DNA of 64,000 bases from Gremmenia infestans (lineage: Eukaryota; Ascomycota; Leotiomycetes; Helotiales; Hamatocanthoscyphaceae): positions 558,001 to 622,000 of the forward strand of contig JAFEVB010000010.1 of the NCBI GenBank assembly GCA_032629725.1, read 5' to 3'. Position numbers and translations under genes: made by a program. The notes below the pieces were generated by a model. That model worked only from the letters and a program-made list of their open reading frames with translations, searched no databases and was not told the DNA's origin. Shown one piece after another: positions 31,158 to 42,586 of the stretch (positions within the stretch are counted from its first letter, which is position 1; each line of letters begins with the position of its first letter).

Positions 31158-32367
31158 GCCGAAGTTCTGATATATATTTGAGTTGAAAAATAAGAAGACA
31201 TTGTGGGCGCTCAAAGCGTGGGAATGCTCAGGGGTTTATTATTGAGATTCCTAGGGGCTGCAATTATAGAGAAACCGTTGTGTGATAATGATCGACACCA
31301 AGATCTTACAGGATTGATCAGTAAGGTCAGCACGAACGAGCATAGAGAATGTCTTAAAATATCGGCGTACAGCTCAGATGGGTACACCTCGCATATGCGG
31401 CGCTTAATCGGTGGTCTCCTCGTGGGGGGCGTCGATTATACCAAGGAGCAACAAGAATAACTCCAGCCCAGATTATCGCCTAGTGGATTTTAATGGGAAT
31501 TTGATTTCACTTTAGAAATGCTGCACACGGAGGTTACTTGGATAACCTTCGCATATATCAACATGGTTTTTACAACAACTTGTCTAGAAGACAGCATAAC
31601 GAACTTTCGCCTAGAAAAGGACGAGTAACGGGGGGTAGGAAAGACTTCTTTAGCATGCGGCTATCAATAGATTAACTTCTGACAGTCTTATACACATGGC
31701 TGAAACTGTGTCCATCTAAGGAGGGGAGACTACGCAGTGAAACGAGGCTAGCAAAGCTGTGCTCTGGATGCTGAGGCTGAGATCCTAATATGTTGCGAGT
31801 AACTAGGTTGGATGGACTGGAGTGTTACTTGCATACTTCCAGACCAAACGACCACGTTAGAAGAAAGGGAACTTCCTTGGGACTAGGAAATCGGTACGAC
31901 AAATCCAAGCACATACGAAAAGACGAAGAGTTGAGAAAAAGCAGCAAGGGGGGCAGGTGCAACCCACCACGCTTTCCATGAGGTTGAAGACGCGAATGTG
32001 AGGACTTCTCAGGGATAAGTAGCATGTTGCGCATAGAAAAGGTTCAAGGATATTAATACACTACGCACACTTGCGCATATTGTAGAAATCATTGTTTGGA
32101 TGTTAGAGAAGATGGAGAGAGCGCTGATGCTTTTACCCCTTAATGACTAGCGCTTGCCAAGCCCCGAGGTTTCCCCACCTGCGAGCGTCAGCTTCGAAGC
32201 TTCCCCAGTCCACAGCTGCTGCACCACTGATCGCCGGCACTACAATCCAGAATTGCAAAACACATCATTCTGTACAGTCACCAATACCACTATCCAGAAT
32301 ACTCCCGGTTTGAGGTGACCGGCTTTTCCGCCGTGGGAGAACCAGGGTCCCAGCCTTCCAGGCCAAC
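31158..32367. other. Divergent intergenic region, broken membrane gene / END3
   Basis: 1.2 kb. Short frames only. The 200 bases before the END3 ATG are C/T-rich. No RNA gene or repeat recognised. Confidence 0.55.
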
Positions 32368-33692
32368 ATGTCGAATAAGCGCATCGAACAGAGCGAGATC
32401 GAGAAATACTGGGAAATCTTCGCATCTCTCTCAAATGGCGGTACACATCTCACAGGTTCCCAGGCTGCGCCTGTGTTGAAGAACTCTCAATTGCGGGACG
32501 ACCAGCTGGAGCGGATATGGGATTTGGCGGATGTTGATAATGACGGGAATTTGGACTTTGAGGAGTTCTGCGTGGCTATGCGGTTGATTTTTGACCTTGT
32601 CAATGGAGTATGTGATACCTGCGAGTCTTGGATGAAGGAGCAGACTTCTGACAGGTTGATAGGAATATGCGGATGTACCACCACAATTGCCAGACTGGCT
32701 GGTTCCCGAATCGAAAGCCCATTTAGTACAGGCGAATCGGGCTCTTACAGGGAAACAAGTTCAATTTGAAAGGGTTGAAGACGAAGATGATTCCCCAGGG
32801 CTGAAGGACGGCTTTGACTGGTATATGAGCCCGTCTGATAAGTCAAAATACGAGGAGATATATTCGGCGAACCGCGACAGGAGGGGAGATATCACCTGTG
32901 AGCAGGAATCCGCTCCTCAATTGAACCTTACATCCACTAACATTTACACAGTCGAGTCTCTAGACACCCTCTACTCCTCTCTTGAAGTCCCCGACACCGA
33001 CATCCGATCAGCCTGGAACCTCATAAATCCCTCCGCATCCCCAGCGATCTCAAAAGACGCCTGTCTAGCCTTCCTCCACATCCTCAACAACCGTCACGAA
33101 GGTTACCGCATCCCGCGAACAGTACCCCCCCTCCCTCCGCGCAAGTTTTGAGCGGAACCAAATCGACTATCAAGTCGACCACCAGCGAACGTCGTCGCCA
33201 GCACAGAGATGGGGTACGACAGGCGGCGAAGAAACAAGTACGGGCAGGAAAGCCAAATTTGGGGAGACGTATCTGAGTCGTATGGGCGTTGGTGGAAAGG
33301 GAAGCTATACACCGGCAGGCACAGATTTCTCGGCCACAAAAACTACGGAGGATTGGGAGGAGGTCAGGTTGAAGAAGCAGCTGGCTGAAATAGAAGCGAA
33401 GATCGATAAAGTAGAAGCTGCGTCGGCGACTCGACATGGTGGACGACGTGATACCAAGCCAGCTCTTGTTAAGCGAGAGCTAGAGCAATTGTTAGATTAC
33501 AAGAGGAGAGAATTGCGGGATTTGGAGACTGGGGATGGCAAAAGCAAGGTCGGAGCAAGCCTGAAGGGTGTTGCTGACGAGATTGCTACGGTTAAGGAAC
33601 AAGTTGATGGGTTGGAGGCACACTTAAAGTCTCGCCAACAAGCGCTTTCAGAGTTGCAGCAGGAGATTGAGAACGAGAAGTCGGGTAGATAG
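32368..33692 (+). CDS. end3: End3/SagA endocytosis adaptor, frameshifted at a C7 run
   Basis: End3 works with Pan1 and Sla1 in actin patches at the plasma membrane to drive clathrin-dependent endocytosis. The exons are 32368-32607, 32663-32897 and 32952-33692. EH domain 1 holds a complete EF-hand loop (DVDNDGNLDFEE, residues 55-66). The linker YADVPPQLPDWLVPESKAHL and the second EH domain (GFDWYMSPSDKSKYEEIY, then SLDTLYSSLEVPDTDIRSAW) follow. The C-terminus is a coiled coil. At 33125-33131 a run of seven C carries one base too many. The frame before it ends in TGA eight codons later (33146-33148), while the expected sequence resumes at once in the next frame (SLRASFERNQIDYQV) and stays open for about 187 codons. 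Skipping one C gives 404 aa, the family's usual size. The break may be an assembly error or a real mutation. Confidence 0.85.
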
Positions 33693-34420
33693 ATGGGGTT
33701 ATGAAAATATGATGCTTTTTAATCTAGCCAGGCGGTTTTTGGTAGGACGCTTTTTAATTGCTTGCACATGAGGTTGACATCTATTTGTGTTTGTTGCACG
33801 AACGCCGTCCCCGGTAGAGGGCCTTCAAGGAAGGAAGACCTCTCTGAACGCATGAGCTTTAAAGCTGTAGATGCTCCATGTACGTCTTTTCATTTTTAGA
33901 CAATCTGTCGATTTGGATTTCCCTCATATGAGAAATGCTGTAGTCGTTGCATGAAACCAGACAAATCCTCCACCTGCTTTCACTCTCAGCGGTACCGAGA
34001 AGTTGCGTCACAACCTGAAGTATCTCCGCACAGAATGAATAAAGCTACTATTTCAAAACTCAACTCAATATCACTAAGATGACGCCTATTATGTTTTTTG
34101 TTTGTCTGGAAATTGATTGCATTGATTGATTGATCTGATACGACGAGGCCCATTTCATGTGAAGTCCCATCCCATCCATTCAGTGGTAATAAACTGACAG
34201 CCACTGCCAACCCCTATCCGTCAACTCCGAAAATGAAAACACACCCCAAGGCCAAGGTCAGTCTATCGATCCACGCACAGCAACTTCGGAAATTGAGAGA
34301 GAGAACTTCGGCGAGATCTGTGGTTGTGGGCAGTTAGCATGGTGCTTCGGTTCTGTTAATGGAGGGGGGTAATTACATTCGGGAGTTTCTAGCAGCTGTG
34401 AGTGCAAGGAAGTGAAAGAC
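33693..34420. other. Convergent spacer, END3 / small secreted protein
   Basis: No supported gene or repeat in this 0.7-kb spacer between two 3' ends. Confidence 0.6.
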
Positions 34421-34738
34421 TTAGGAGTGGTGGGTTGGGTCCTCGTCCTGGCGAGTGGGGTGGGTGTGGTGGCCGTCATCCTGACGCTCAGTGACCCCTC
34501 CCTTGTGGTGATGGCCGTCGTCCTGACGCTCGGTGAGGCCCTCCTTGTGGTGAATTGGGTCGCCGAGAACCTGGCGCTCGGTGACAGCAGGACCGGTGGC
34601 AGCAAGGAAGGCGGCAATCTCGTCGCGGCAGAAGGGAGAACCGCAGCACTGGGGCTCACAGCCGCGGATCTTGACGACGGTGGGGGCAGCGGTGGCCAGG
34701 GAGACGAGGGAGACGAGGATGATTGAAGTGAGCTTCAT
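34421..34738 (-). CDS. Small secreted His-rich repeat protein
   Basis: A single exon encodes 105 aa. Residues 1-18 are a clear signal peptide with an Ala-X-Ala-like end (LVSLATAA-P). The mature part has a Cys cluster (Cys27, 31, 32, 37; CEPQCCGSPFC). Three units then begin with TERQ at 53, 69 and 83. The second and third are 14-residue near repeats (TERQDDGHHHKGG, TERQDDGHHTH). Ten His residues fall in the last 45 positions. His pairs and triplets plus Asp suggest metal binding, but that is inference. It could be a cell-surface or effector-like protein, or a precursor cut at the repeats. No known family is recognised. The gene has a TATA box and CT-rich leader typical of strongly expressed fungal genes. 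Confidence 0.8.
   Translation of the reverse strand: MKLTSIILVSLVSLATAAPTVVKIRGCEPQCCGSPFCRDEIAAFLAATGPAVTERQVLGDPIHHKEGLTERQDDGHHHKGGVTERQDDGHHTHPTRQDEDPTHHS
34472..34557 (-). repeat. 42-bp tandem coding repeat
   Basis: Two near-identical 42-bp units encode the 14-residue TERQDDGHH repeats of the small secreted protein. A diverged third unit lies upstream in the protein. Edges are approximate. Confidence 0.7.
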
Positions 34739-36225
34739 GGTGACGGTCGGTTGCTTGAGATCGAAAGGACGATGGAAGGATTGAGTGTTTTCAAGTATTT
34801 GAGATTGAGATTGAGATGTGTTGATGTTGAAAGTTCAAAGGAGGGAGGGAGAGCCTCCTTTATACATGCCAACAGAAATTGATCGTGGGAGGGTGGGGCA
34901 CTCTGGGAATGAATCTGGGGGTGAATCTGGCAATGAATCGGATCAAGAACGAATTGAATGGGGTGAATCAGACTGCTAATTTAAAGCTGAAGCTGAGCAA
35001 CATCTAAGAGCGGAGCAATAGCAGGAGCATTCGTCAAGAGACTGAAGGACTATTCACACAGTTTACAACTGTACGCCTCATCAACCATCTTCTATTTCAG
35101 CGATTTATGTTCACGTAATTAAACGTCTATTCTAAGTTTCTATGCCCCCTGTCACTTATTCATGTTCACTTTCCCTCCCGTACATGACGGCCCATTTCAT
35201 TTATTCACCTTTGAAGACATTCAATTGAAGAAGGTACGTATTACCTCAAGCCAGATTTCGGGGGAAACATCTCCACTTGCCGCTGGGAGGGACAGGTAGG
35301 TAGAAGCAAAGCTATCATGAAGTGCTTAGTTAGCTGAAGACTGAATCATAAATTCGTCTACTACTTCGTACAATTTCAATGGGGGAAACAGCGCGTCATC
35401 ATTACATCTGAAAAGAACATCTGAACCGAGAGCAGAGTTGGCGTACTAAGGAATATCACAGGGAAATGAATAGGTGCTCTTAGCTAAAAGAGCCGCAAAT
35501 GAAATTAAACCCTTTCAACCTCACCACCACTAAGAACATTATATCGCCCTAAACCCACTTCCACGTTCACGTAGCAGCTATGCTACCCCCTATTCTGCAT
35601 CCGGACGTACGAGTTGGCTATCAAGGAAGATGGAAGGAGCCGATAGTGGTAATGGTAGTGGGGCAGAAGTGCATCTGCAACTGCTTCGCGATGAAGTTGA
35701 GAAGGACGAGGGCGAGAGCTAATGTGGGTTTTGCGAGTCAGCGTTGGGCTTTGGTTTGAGAGGGTAGATTCTATGTTGGGATATTATATTAGTTGCTATC
35801 GTTTCTTTCTCTGTTTTTTTTTGTTTCAGATGCGAGGACGGTGTGGTACTGGAGAGTTGGTGCTTAGGGGATTCGTAAGATGATGGAATAAGGGTTAGCG
35901 AAGATCTCAATGCAAGAGCTTTTCTTGAATAATACCTATATCTATCGGGTTGGTCTGAGTCATTCCGTCAATAATAGGAGATAGCAACTTCGATAATCAG
36001 TTCAAAAAAGGGAATTTTCTTCAAGTATCTATTCATGTTCTATATTCTACATCTTGTTATTTTCAGAGCATAAAATGCATCAGCACCTCAAACCCATCAT
36101 CCAAAGCATTATTTTCATCACCCAGGATCCCAACCACCCCTTATAACAGACAAGCCATCGCTCAACGCCCCAACAAATGCGTAACGCAAAGATGCAACAG
36201 AAGCAGAGACCAGCTCCTTACACAA
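34739..36225. other. Intergenic, upstream of the small secreted protein gene
   Basis: 1.5 kb. Apart from the TATA box and a CT-rich leader near 34739-34870 I see no gene, repeat array or RNA. Several gaatctgg/gaatcgg-like repeats occur near 34910-34950. Confidence 0.5.
34859..34864 (-). promoter_or_regulatory. TATA box of the small secreted protein gene
   Basis: TATAAA on the minus strand lies about 120 bp before the ATG at 34738. It is followed by a ctccctccctcc stretch. Both are typical of highly expressed fungal genes. No other TATA-like site lies nearer. Confidence 0.6.
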
Positions 36226-38988
36226 TCATGACTTCGATGCGAGATCTATCATCATCCCACCAGCCTTAGTCTCTACAATCTCATAGCCACCAGCATTACC
36301 CAGACCCTTCGCAGCATTAGCATACGCCTCATCGGACCTATCACACAAAACATCTAGATCTTGATCAGTCAAAACCTTATCACCACCACTGGTCTTATAC
36401 ACTTGGCCATCTTTCAACAGCAAAGTTTTCCAGTCAGCTTCGCTCATGCCACCTTCATTGTCCATCTTTTGTCCCATCGTCTTAAAACCACCTTTTTTGA
36501 TAACCGCTTTCTCCAATCTACGCTTGCCTTCAGCACTCTTGAGCAGAGTTTCTTCAACTGTGCCTTTGGTGGCGAGACGGAAAATAACGACGGGTTTGGT
36601 CTGACCGATTCGATGCGCGCGATCCTGAGCTTGTAAATCCTGCTGTGGGTTCCAATCGCTGTCGAACAGGATGACGGTATCGGCGGTTGCAAGGTTGATG
36701 CCTTGGCCTCCAGCACGAGTGGACAGGAGGAAGAGTTTGAATTCCGGGTTTTCGTTGAACTCCTTGATCTGCTTGCGTCGATCGTCTTGTGCGACTGAGC
36801 CATCGAGGCGGCAGACGTTGTAGCCTCGCAGATCTCTGGCATAATCTTCCAAGAGGTCCAGTGATGTCTTGAATTGGGAGAAAATCAAAACCTTAGACCC
36901 ACGGTCAAACAATGAAGGGAGGAGGCGGTCGAGAAGCAACATCTTTCCCGATGAAGTGACGAGTGTTTCGTCTACATCAAGTCCAGAATCCAGTGACCAG
37001 ACATTGTAAAAATTATGCGGTGAGTTGCATGCCAAACGGAGTTGCATCAGGGGATTGCCTAATTTCTTGCCTGATATCTCTTTTCCTGGAAGAAGTTAGT
37101 CACAGTCTTTGGCAGACAAGAGATTATGTACTTACTCGCTAGATCAATAATCTTCGCTCGCTCATCGACCTCTTGGCCACCAGCTTTAGCCTCTTCCTCT
37201 TCCTTCACGGCAAGCTCATCAGCAAGCTTCTGCTCAAATTCGTCGTCGCTTAGATCATCTTCGTCTGAGGAGTGAGCTTCAGCATACGTCTTCTTCGCCT
37301 TTGACTGCCGACTCCGGATACTGCCGGCTGGGGTCGAGTTGCGGCTGGACTTCACGGATTTGGATTCAGAGGTGGCTAGATCATCCAAAGACTTTCGCTT
37401 CAGTGAATCGATGGGTCTACCTCTCGGCTTCAGGGATGACTTATTGGCCATCATCTTCTCAAAAGCATTCTTGGGGACGGGCTTGATATCTGAGGCTCCG
37501 TTGTCGCGCAATCTGAGTGCAACAGGGCTGGTCAGAAGATCCTTGCTCGCAGCCTTTTCGGTCTTTATGCTTCGATTTTTCTTGCTCATGGGAGTCGGAC
37601 TGGCTTTCCTCGAGTCTTGGGGTGCTGCTGCTGCTTCGGTCAAGCGTTGAATAACCTTGTCTTCTAAATATTTTCTTAAATCCGCTGTCTTGTCACCAAT
37701 GGTATTATACAAATCGGTCTGCTCCTTCGTCATTGGGGCATACAGAATATACTCTCGCTTCTTCGGGAGCATATGCTCGACATCTGCCTTGACACGACGC
37801 AGAAGTAGTGGTTGGAGTATCACATGCATCTTCTTGACGAGTTCCTGCTTCATCGTGTCTTGGATAAACTCTTCGGTTCCTTGCTCATCTTGCAGGTCGC
37901 TGAAATCGAACCATGCCTCAAATTGCGTCCAGTCTTTGAAGATATTTGGTAGCAAGAAGTTGAGCAACGACCACAATTCCTTGAGGTTGTTTTGCAATGG
38001 TGTGCCGGTAATTAGGAAACGGGTGGCTGAGTAAAAAGACTTCAAAACTTGAAACAGCTTGGAATTCGAGTTCTTCATGCGATGGCCCTCATCCTTAAAA
38101 CGTATTAGTAGATTTGCGAAAGTGGTGTAGCATGATACTCACAATCATAATGATTTCCCACTTAATTTTGGTGAAGTTGTTCTCATCCTTGAGAATCATT
38201 TCGGGGCTCGTACAAACCACCGGAAAGCGCTTGTTGACCCGTTTTGACTTGTCAACATTCTTCTCCATTTCGGATTTGAAGATGCTTGTGCGATGCGGCT
38301 TCGTACCATGATAGAGAAGCACAGGCAGACCCGGTACCCACTTCTCGAACTCTTCAATCCAGTTTGACAAGGTGCTGAGTGGGGCTACAATGAGGAAGGG
38401 ACCATAAAATTCCATCTCCCGCAAATGTGCAATCAGAGAGATAGTTTGGATGGTCTTTCCAAGGCCCATCTCGTCTGCCAGAATTCCAGACATTCCCTGC
38501 AAAGCGATCTCAGCCATCCATGTCAAACCCTCCAGTTGATAGTCGCGCATCGTGCCACCAATCATGGTCTTGGGCTGCTTGGTCATCTCGAGATGATGCT
38601 CTCCAATCGCAGCAGAGGTACCGTCCATTGTGGTACCCATCCTCCCCAGCGCTTTCGTCTTTCCAGTCAGAATCTTGCTGAAGACTTCGCTCTTCGCAAG
38701 CAACTCGTTCAATTCCGTAGCTTTAGTATCTCTCTCATCTCGTGTGAGTGGCCCAGTCTTCTTCAGTACCCGCTTCTTTCTCTGCTCCTCTCGCTTGTCC
38801 GTCTCAGCCTTGACTTTCTGTTCTTCCTTCAGCATAGCCTTCTCCTCTTTTGTGAGGAGAAAGTCGGGATTGAGCTCATCTTCAAAATTATCTTCTGCAG
38901 GTGGAGGAGAAGAAGCAGGAGTTGTGCTGGGTTCAGATTGAGGTGTTTGAGAACGGGTCTCGGCCTGAGAAGAGGATGGGGATGCCAT
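36226..38988 (-). CDS. irc5: SNF2-family chromatin remodeller, LSH/DDM1 type (Irc5/MUS-30)
   Basis: Three exons, 38143-38988, 37136-38093 and 36226-37085, give 887 aa; the introns are 49 and 50 bp. LSH/HELLS/DDM1 proteins slide nucleosomes; the yeast and Neurospora members act in genome stability. Motifs in order are MRDYQLEGLTWM, Walker A DEMGLGKT (about 172-179), LIVAPLSTLSNW and the DEGHR box II formed across the first splice junction (283-287). LITGTPLQNN, then helicase-C blocks VLIFSQFKTSLDLLEDY, LLSTRAGGQGINL and AQDRAHRIGQTKPV, follow. A long charged Ser/Lys-rich insertion separates the two RecA lobes (about 440-590), as is usual in this subfamily. The N-terminus is acidic and disordered. 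Calling LSH over ISWI rests on the insertion and missing HAND-SANT-SLIDE region. Confidence 0.93.
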
Positions 38989-40839
38989 GTTTTTCCTTCA
39001 GCTCAATGATCGCAGAACTATAGCCAAGCTAGAGCAAGGATGCCGAAGGAAGATCGAGATGGGAGGATGTCGTCTTGCGAGTCTCGATAGTGAATGGCAG
39101 AGATCAATGTCTCAAAGGTGAGGGGAAATTCGGGGAAATTCGGGGAAATTAGCAGGCCTATTCAATATCAGTATATTTGTTTTTCGGTCCAATTTACCTA
39201 GCAAGGCGGAAGTAGTATATATCGCGAATGCACAACTCACCGGCAAGAATGTGGCAAATCCGCAAAGCTAGACTGCGGATATCCTCTCTGGCTTGGGAGC
39301 AATTGTAAATCTATCCAAAAACCGCAACCAATTGCAATCCCAATTATGCCACGAGAAGATCTTACAAATACATGTAGGGAAGCGTAAAGGTTGAGAAGGA
39401 ACGAGGGGTGGGAGTTGCGACGCGTCGAAGAAAATCACTTTACGCGTTGTTGTCGCGAGATTCTTCGAGGTCATGATTCATCAGCGCCATATTCAGCTTA
39501 GTCAGGGGTACTAAGCGTACAACATCTCTTTTTATACTCGTAAATGATTTAAAAGATAAATCTGATACTGCGATATTAGGATGTCAAAGGCAATTAATTC
39601 TCTTCTCCACTGAATCAAATAGTTCTGTGCCAAGTTAGATGCGTGATACCGTGAGTGAGGTATTATTGTTTTCTGATACGCGACGCCGCCGTCCTGACAT
39701 TACAACGGCAATAGCTATTGGCTTTTAACGCCCTGTGGGAATTAATGTTAGTTCTAATTCACTTTTACAATTCAATATATTTGGCAAATCATTATTTTCT
39801 TGCTTCGAACCTAAGAGCTTTCTACTACTGTAAGCCAACGCCCAAAATACCTTACCAGGCGATGTAAAAAGTTATGCCCCTTTCCAGCTAAGCGAGCCCG
39901 GCCGTGAAGCTAGGGTGAGTGTATTTCATCATTGTTTCTTCCCTTTGTCATTCAACTTGCGGAAGAAAACAATAATTATAAGAGTTACCATCGATAGGAA
40001 ATAAATGTTGCTGCGAGGCAAGGGTCAGTTCAGCAAGTTTATTCCTGCCTCGGCGCCCTGCATGGAAATTGAGCTTGGTAGAAACTTGCTGTCAATCGCT
40101 TTTAGGCTACACCTGTATTATTCATAAAGTTCACTGCTCATTTTCATTTTGGGGAAAAAAGTAAATAGTAAGGTATCTTGCAGGGCGCTTGTGGTTAAGC
40201 CTGTATTGCCATTTTCCGTGCAAGTTAGACATCAACAATGCAGGGCCATCATTTCCAGTTCATGTCGCTGAAGATCATGATGCAGGACTGCAATGAATGA
40301 ACAAAGTAAAGGATATACGTCTCCACTCAGTAACAAACGTTATTGGTTTTTAAACGTTGGTGTTAGATATAGTTCAGACGTTTATTTCAGACGGTGGAGA
40401 TTTGTGTTAATTGCAGTTATTTGTTGTCATCAAAGAGGGGCTGCAGTCAAATTTGTCACTGGTTCAAGGAGCAAGATTGTCATAAAAATCTTCGATTACG
40501 TGGAAAGCAACGCTAATACTGATTTTCTGTTTATGTCTAAAGCAATGAGTCCAAATGCAACGAGTAAATCCAAAGCAACGAATAAATATCACCATAACCA
40601 ATCCACATCTTACACCGCCCCGCATTAAAAGTTTTCGCAGTATGTCCAAAAGCAAAAAGCAAAGATAGCACGCCTCTTTACCTTACACTCTCCAGAGTAG
40701 AGATTCTGTTTTGTTTCCGCAGTGTGCTTAGAAGCACTAAATGTCCCCCACCCTCCAGAATAGCAAGTTAACCTTTTATGTGAAAAGACAGAATCTATTT
40801 ACCCAGATCCAAGCATTCAACTTTGACAACGACAGTTGT
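38989..40839. other. Intergenic, upstream of the LSH-type gene
   Basis: 1.85 kb, partly AT-rich (39480-40300). A decamer repeats three times at 39121-39150 (listed separately). A 111-codon plus frame at 40293-40628 has no protein character. No gene is supported. Confidence 0.55.
39121..39150. repeat. Three tandem copies of a 10-bp element (cggggaaatt)
   Basis: Three head-to-tail decamers lie about 133 bp upstream of the LSH-type remodeller ATG, each within one base of the others. The position suggests a possible multimeric protein-binding site; the factor is unknown. Confidence 0.75.
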
Positions 40840-42586
40840 CTAGTTGATAGCAGAATATCTCCTAGCAACCTCCATCGGGTGAACCTCAATACCAGTTTCT
40901 TCCTGGAACTCTTCTGCTACCGTATCCCATCTGGAAGCCTCGTGTGCCCTGAACAGATTGACTAAAAGGACATCGTTCTCCTCAGTCCAGTCGATTCTCG
41001 GCGCCTCCATCCCACCATCTCGGCGCAGCCGAAGAGGGACAAACTTCAGACCTGCTGCCGCCATCAGAACCGGACAATTGCGACTGTACCGGTTTGCTAC
41101 GGCGGTGACACTCAAGAATTTGGTCTTGCCTGCTGCAACCCTCTGCTCGTTCAGCACGTCCACAATTTCGCGCCAGCTCATGCCCTGGTTATCTTTCATA
41201 TTGATGAGTGCTATATTCTCGGGGTCGTTGACGCCATAAGCCCGCTTGATGACTTTCTTTCTGTGTGTGAGAGGGAGTCCTCTTTTCAATAAAGAAGCGT
41301 CCGAAACACTACTGCGGGAAACGACTGGTGGAACAGTATTGCAGGGCCAAGGTTCAACTCCACCAGCATAACGGGAGTCTCTGCGACCTTCACCAATGTT
41401 GCGCCATGCCGGATATCTGGCCCCATTCATAGCTTCGAATCCTTCGATAATCGACTCGTAATCGGAGTTAGAGTTCGCGGTCGATGAGAGACGCCCATCA
41501 TCATCCATCATATACTTGGCCGGGCTACCGGGAGGGTTAATGATTTTCTCCATGAACGTAGGAACTCCTTCGAGGAAGTCCTTACTGTCGTAGTTGATGT
41601 GGTACTTGTTGTTGTCCTTGTGGGACTGATCACTTACAAATCGAATTTGTGGGGTTTGGGGTAAGGAGTGTGAACGTTTTGGATGATCGAACATGTTTGG
41701 CGGAGGGCCAGCTTGACCAGGGTAATGGTGCTCCTTCTTGAATCGCCCTTCTGCTTCCTCATGTGACATGTAGCTGCTTGCATCTCTCATGCCACGATAA
41801 ACATTTTCACGGCTGAAAGCACGCATGATCCGCCCAGAAGTCGGAGAAAAGGATGACAGACCAGTACCGTAACCGCTTTGAGCTTCGTGTACGACCGGGT
41901 CTGTCATCGAGCGTTGAATTGGCTTCGGCGAACTCCATGTTGCTTGGTTGTAAGGCTGGTTGGTGTATGGTTCTTGGGTGTACGATCCTTGGTTGTATGG
42001 TGTCTGAGAACTTGCCAGTGATGGAGTACGAGGTAAGCAATCCATAGAACGCTCATCCATCTGATACGCCTGGGAACCATATATGCTTTCATTGACGTTC
42101 GATACCTCGCGTGGATAGGACCGTGAGCGAAGAGAATCTCGCCTTGGCGGTGGCATACCGTGAGAGTACGTTCGTGATCCATACGCTCCTTCCATTGCCA
42201 TCTCTGAGGCACGAGGTTGATGATGCTCGAATGTGACTGGAGACCTAAGGCTTGGGTGTGTTTGTGGAAGATTGACAGCAGAATGCTCATGCTGGGCATC
42301 CTCCGCATCCTCCACAGACTTCCTCATATCCATACCAGCTCGAGCTAAAAAAAAAGACGTCAGTTACAGAGAGGTGAGGTGAGGTGAAGCTAAGGAAACA
42401 TCTCGAGCATCCAAAATAAAGTTATTGGTAGAACTATGTGTAAGTGAATGAAGCTCAAGAGTTAAGCTGCTGTACTCGATATCAATTCGTACCTTCTCTG
42501 TAAAATCCAAAGTCGTCATTGCCAGAAGATGAATGCTCAGGATTGACAAATGCAGTACCAGGGAGTGTTTCGATAGGGGTAGCCAT
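40840..42586 (-). CDS. Protein with two Myb/SANT-like helices at the C-terminus
   Basis: I join exon 42493-42586 (ATG at 42586, 31 codons) to exon 40840-42344 across a 148-bp intron (donor GTACGA, acceptor after a T-run). This gives 532 aa with matching phases. The first 330 residues are disordered: Ser/Pro/Tyr/Gln-rich, with QEPYTNQPYNQ stretches. The C-terminal 160 residues hold a helical Myb-like unit (NIALINMKDNQGMSWREIVD, then SVTAVANRYSRNC). A second, better SANT-like unit follows (WTEENDVLLVNLFRAHEASR, then DTVAEEF). DNA binding is likely; targets are unknown. Related proteins occur across filamentous ascomycetes as uncharacterised Myb-like regulators. An alternative start at the second exon's MDMRK would lose only 35 residues. 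Confidence 0.8.

Noticed and set aside
40293..40628. 111-codon plus frame
   Set aside because: AT-rich region and mixed composition; not supported as a gene.
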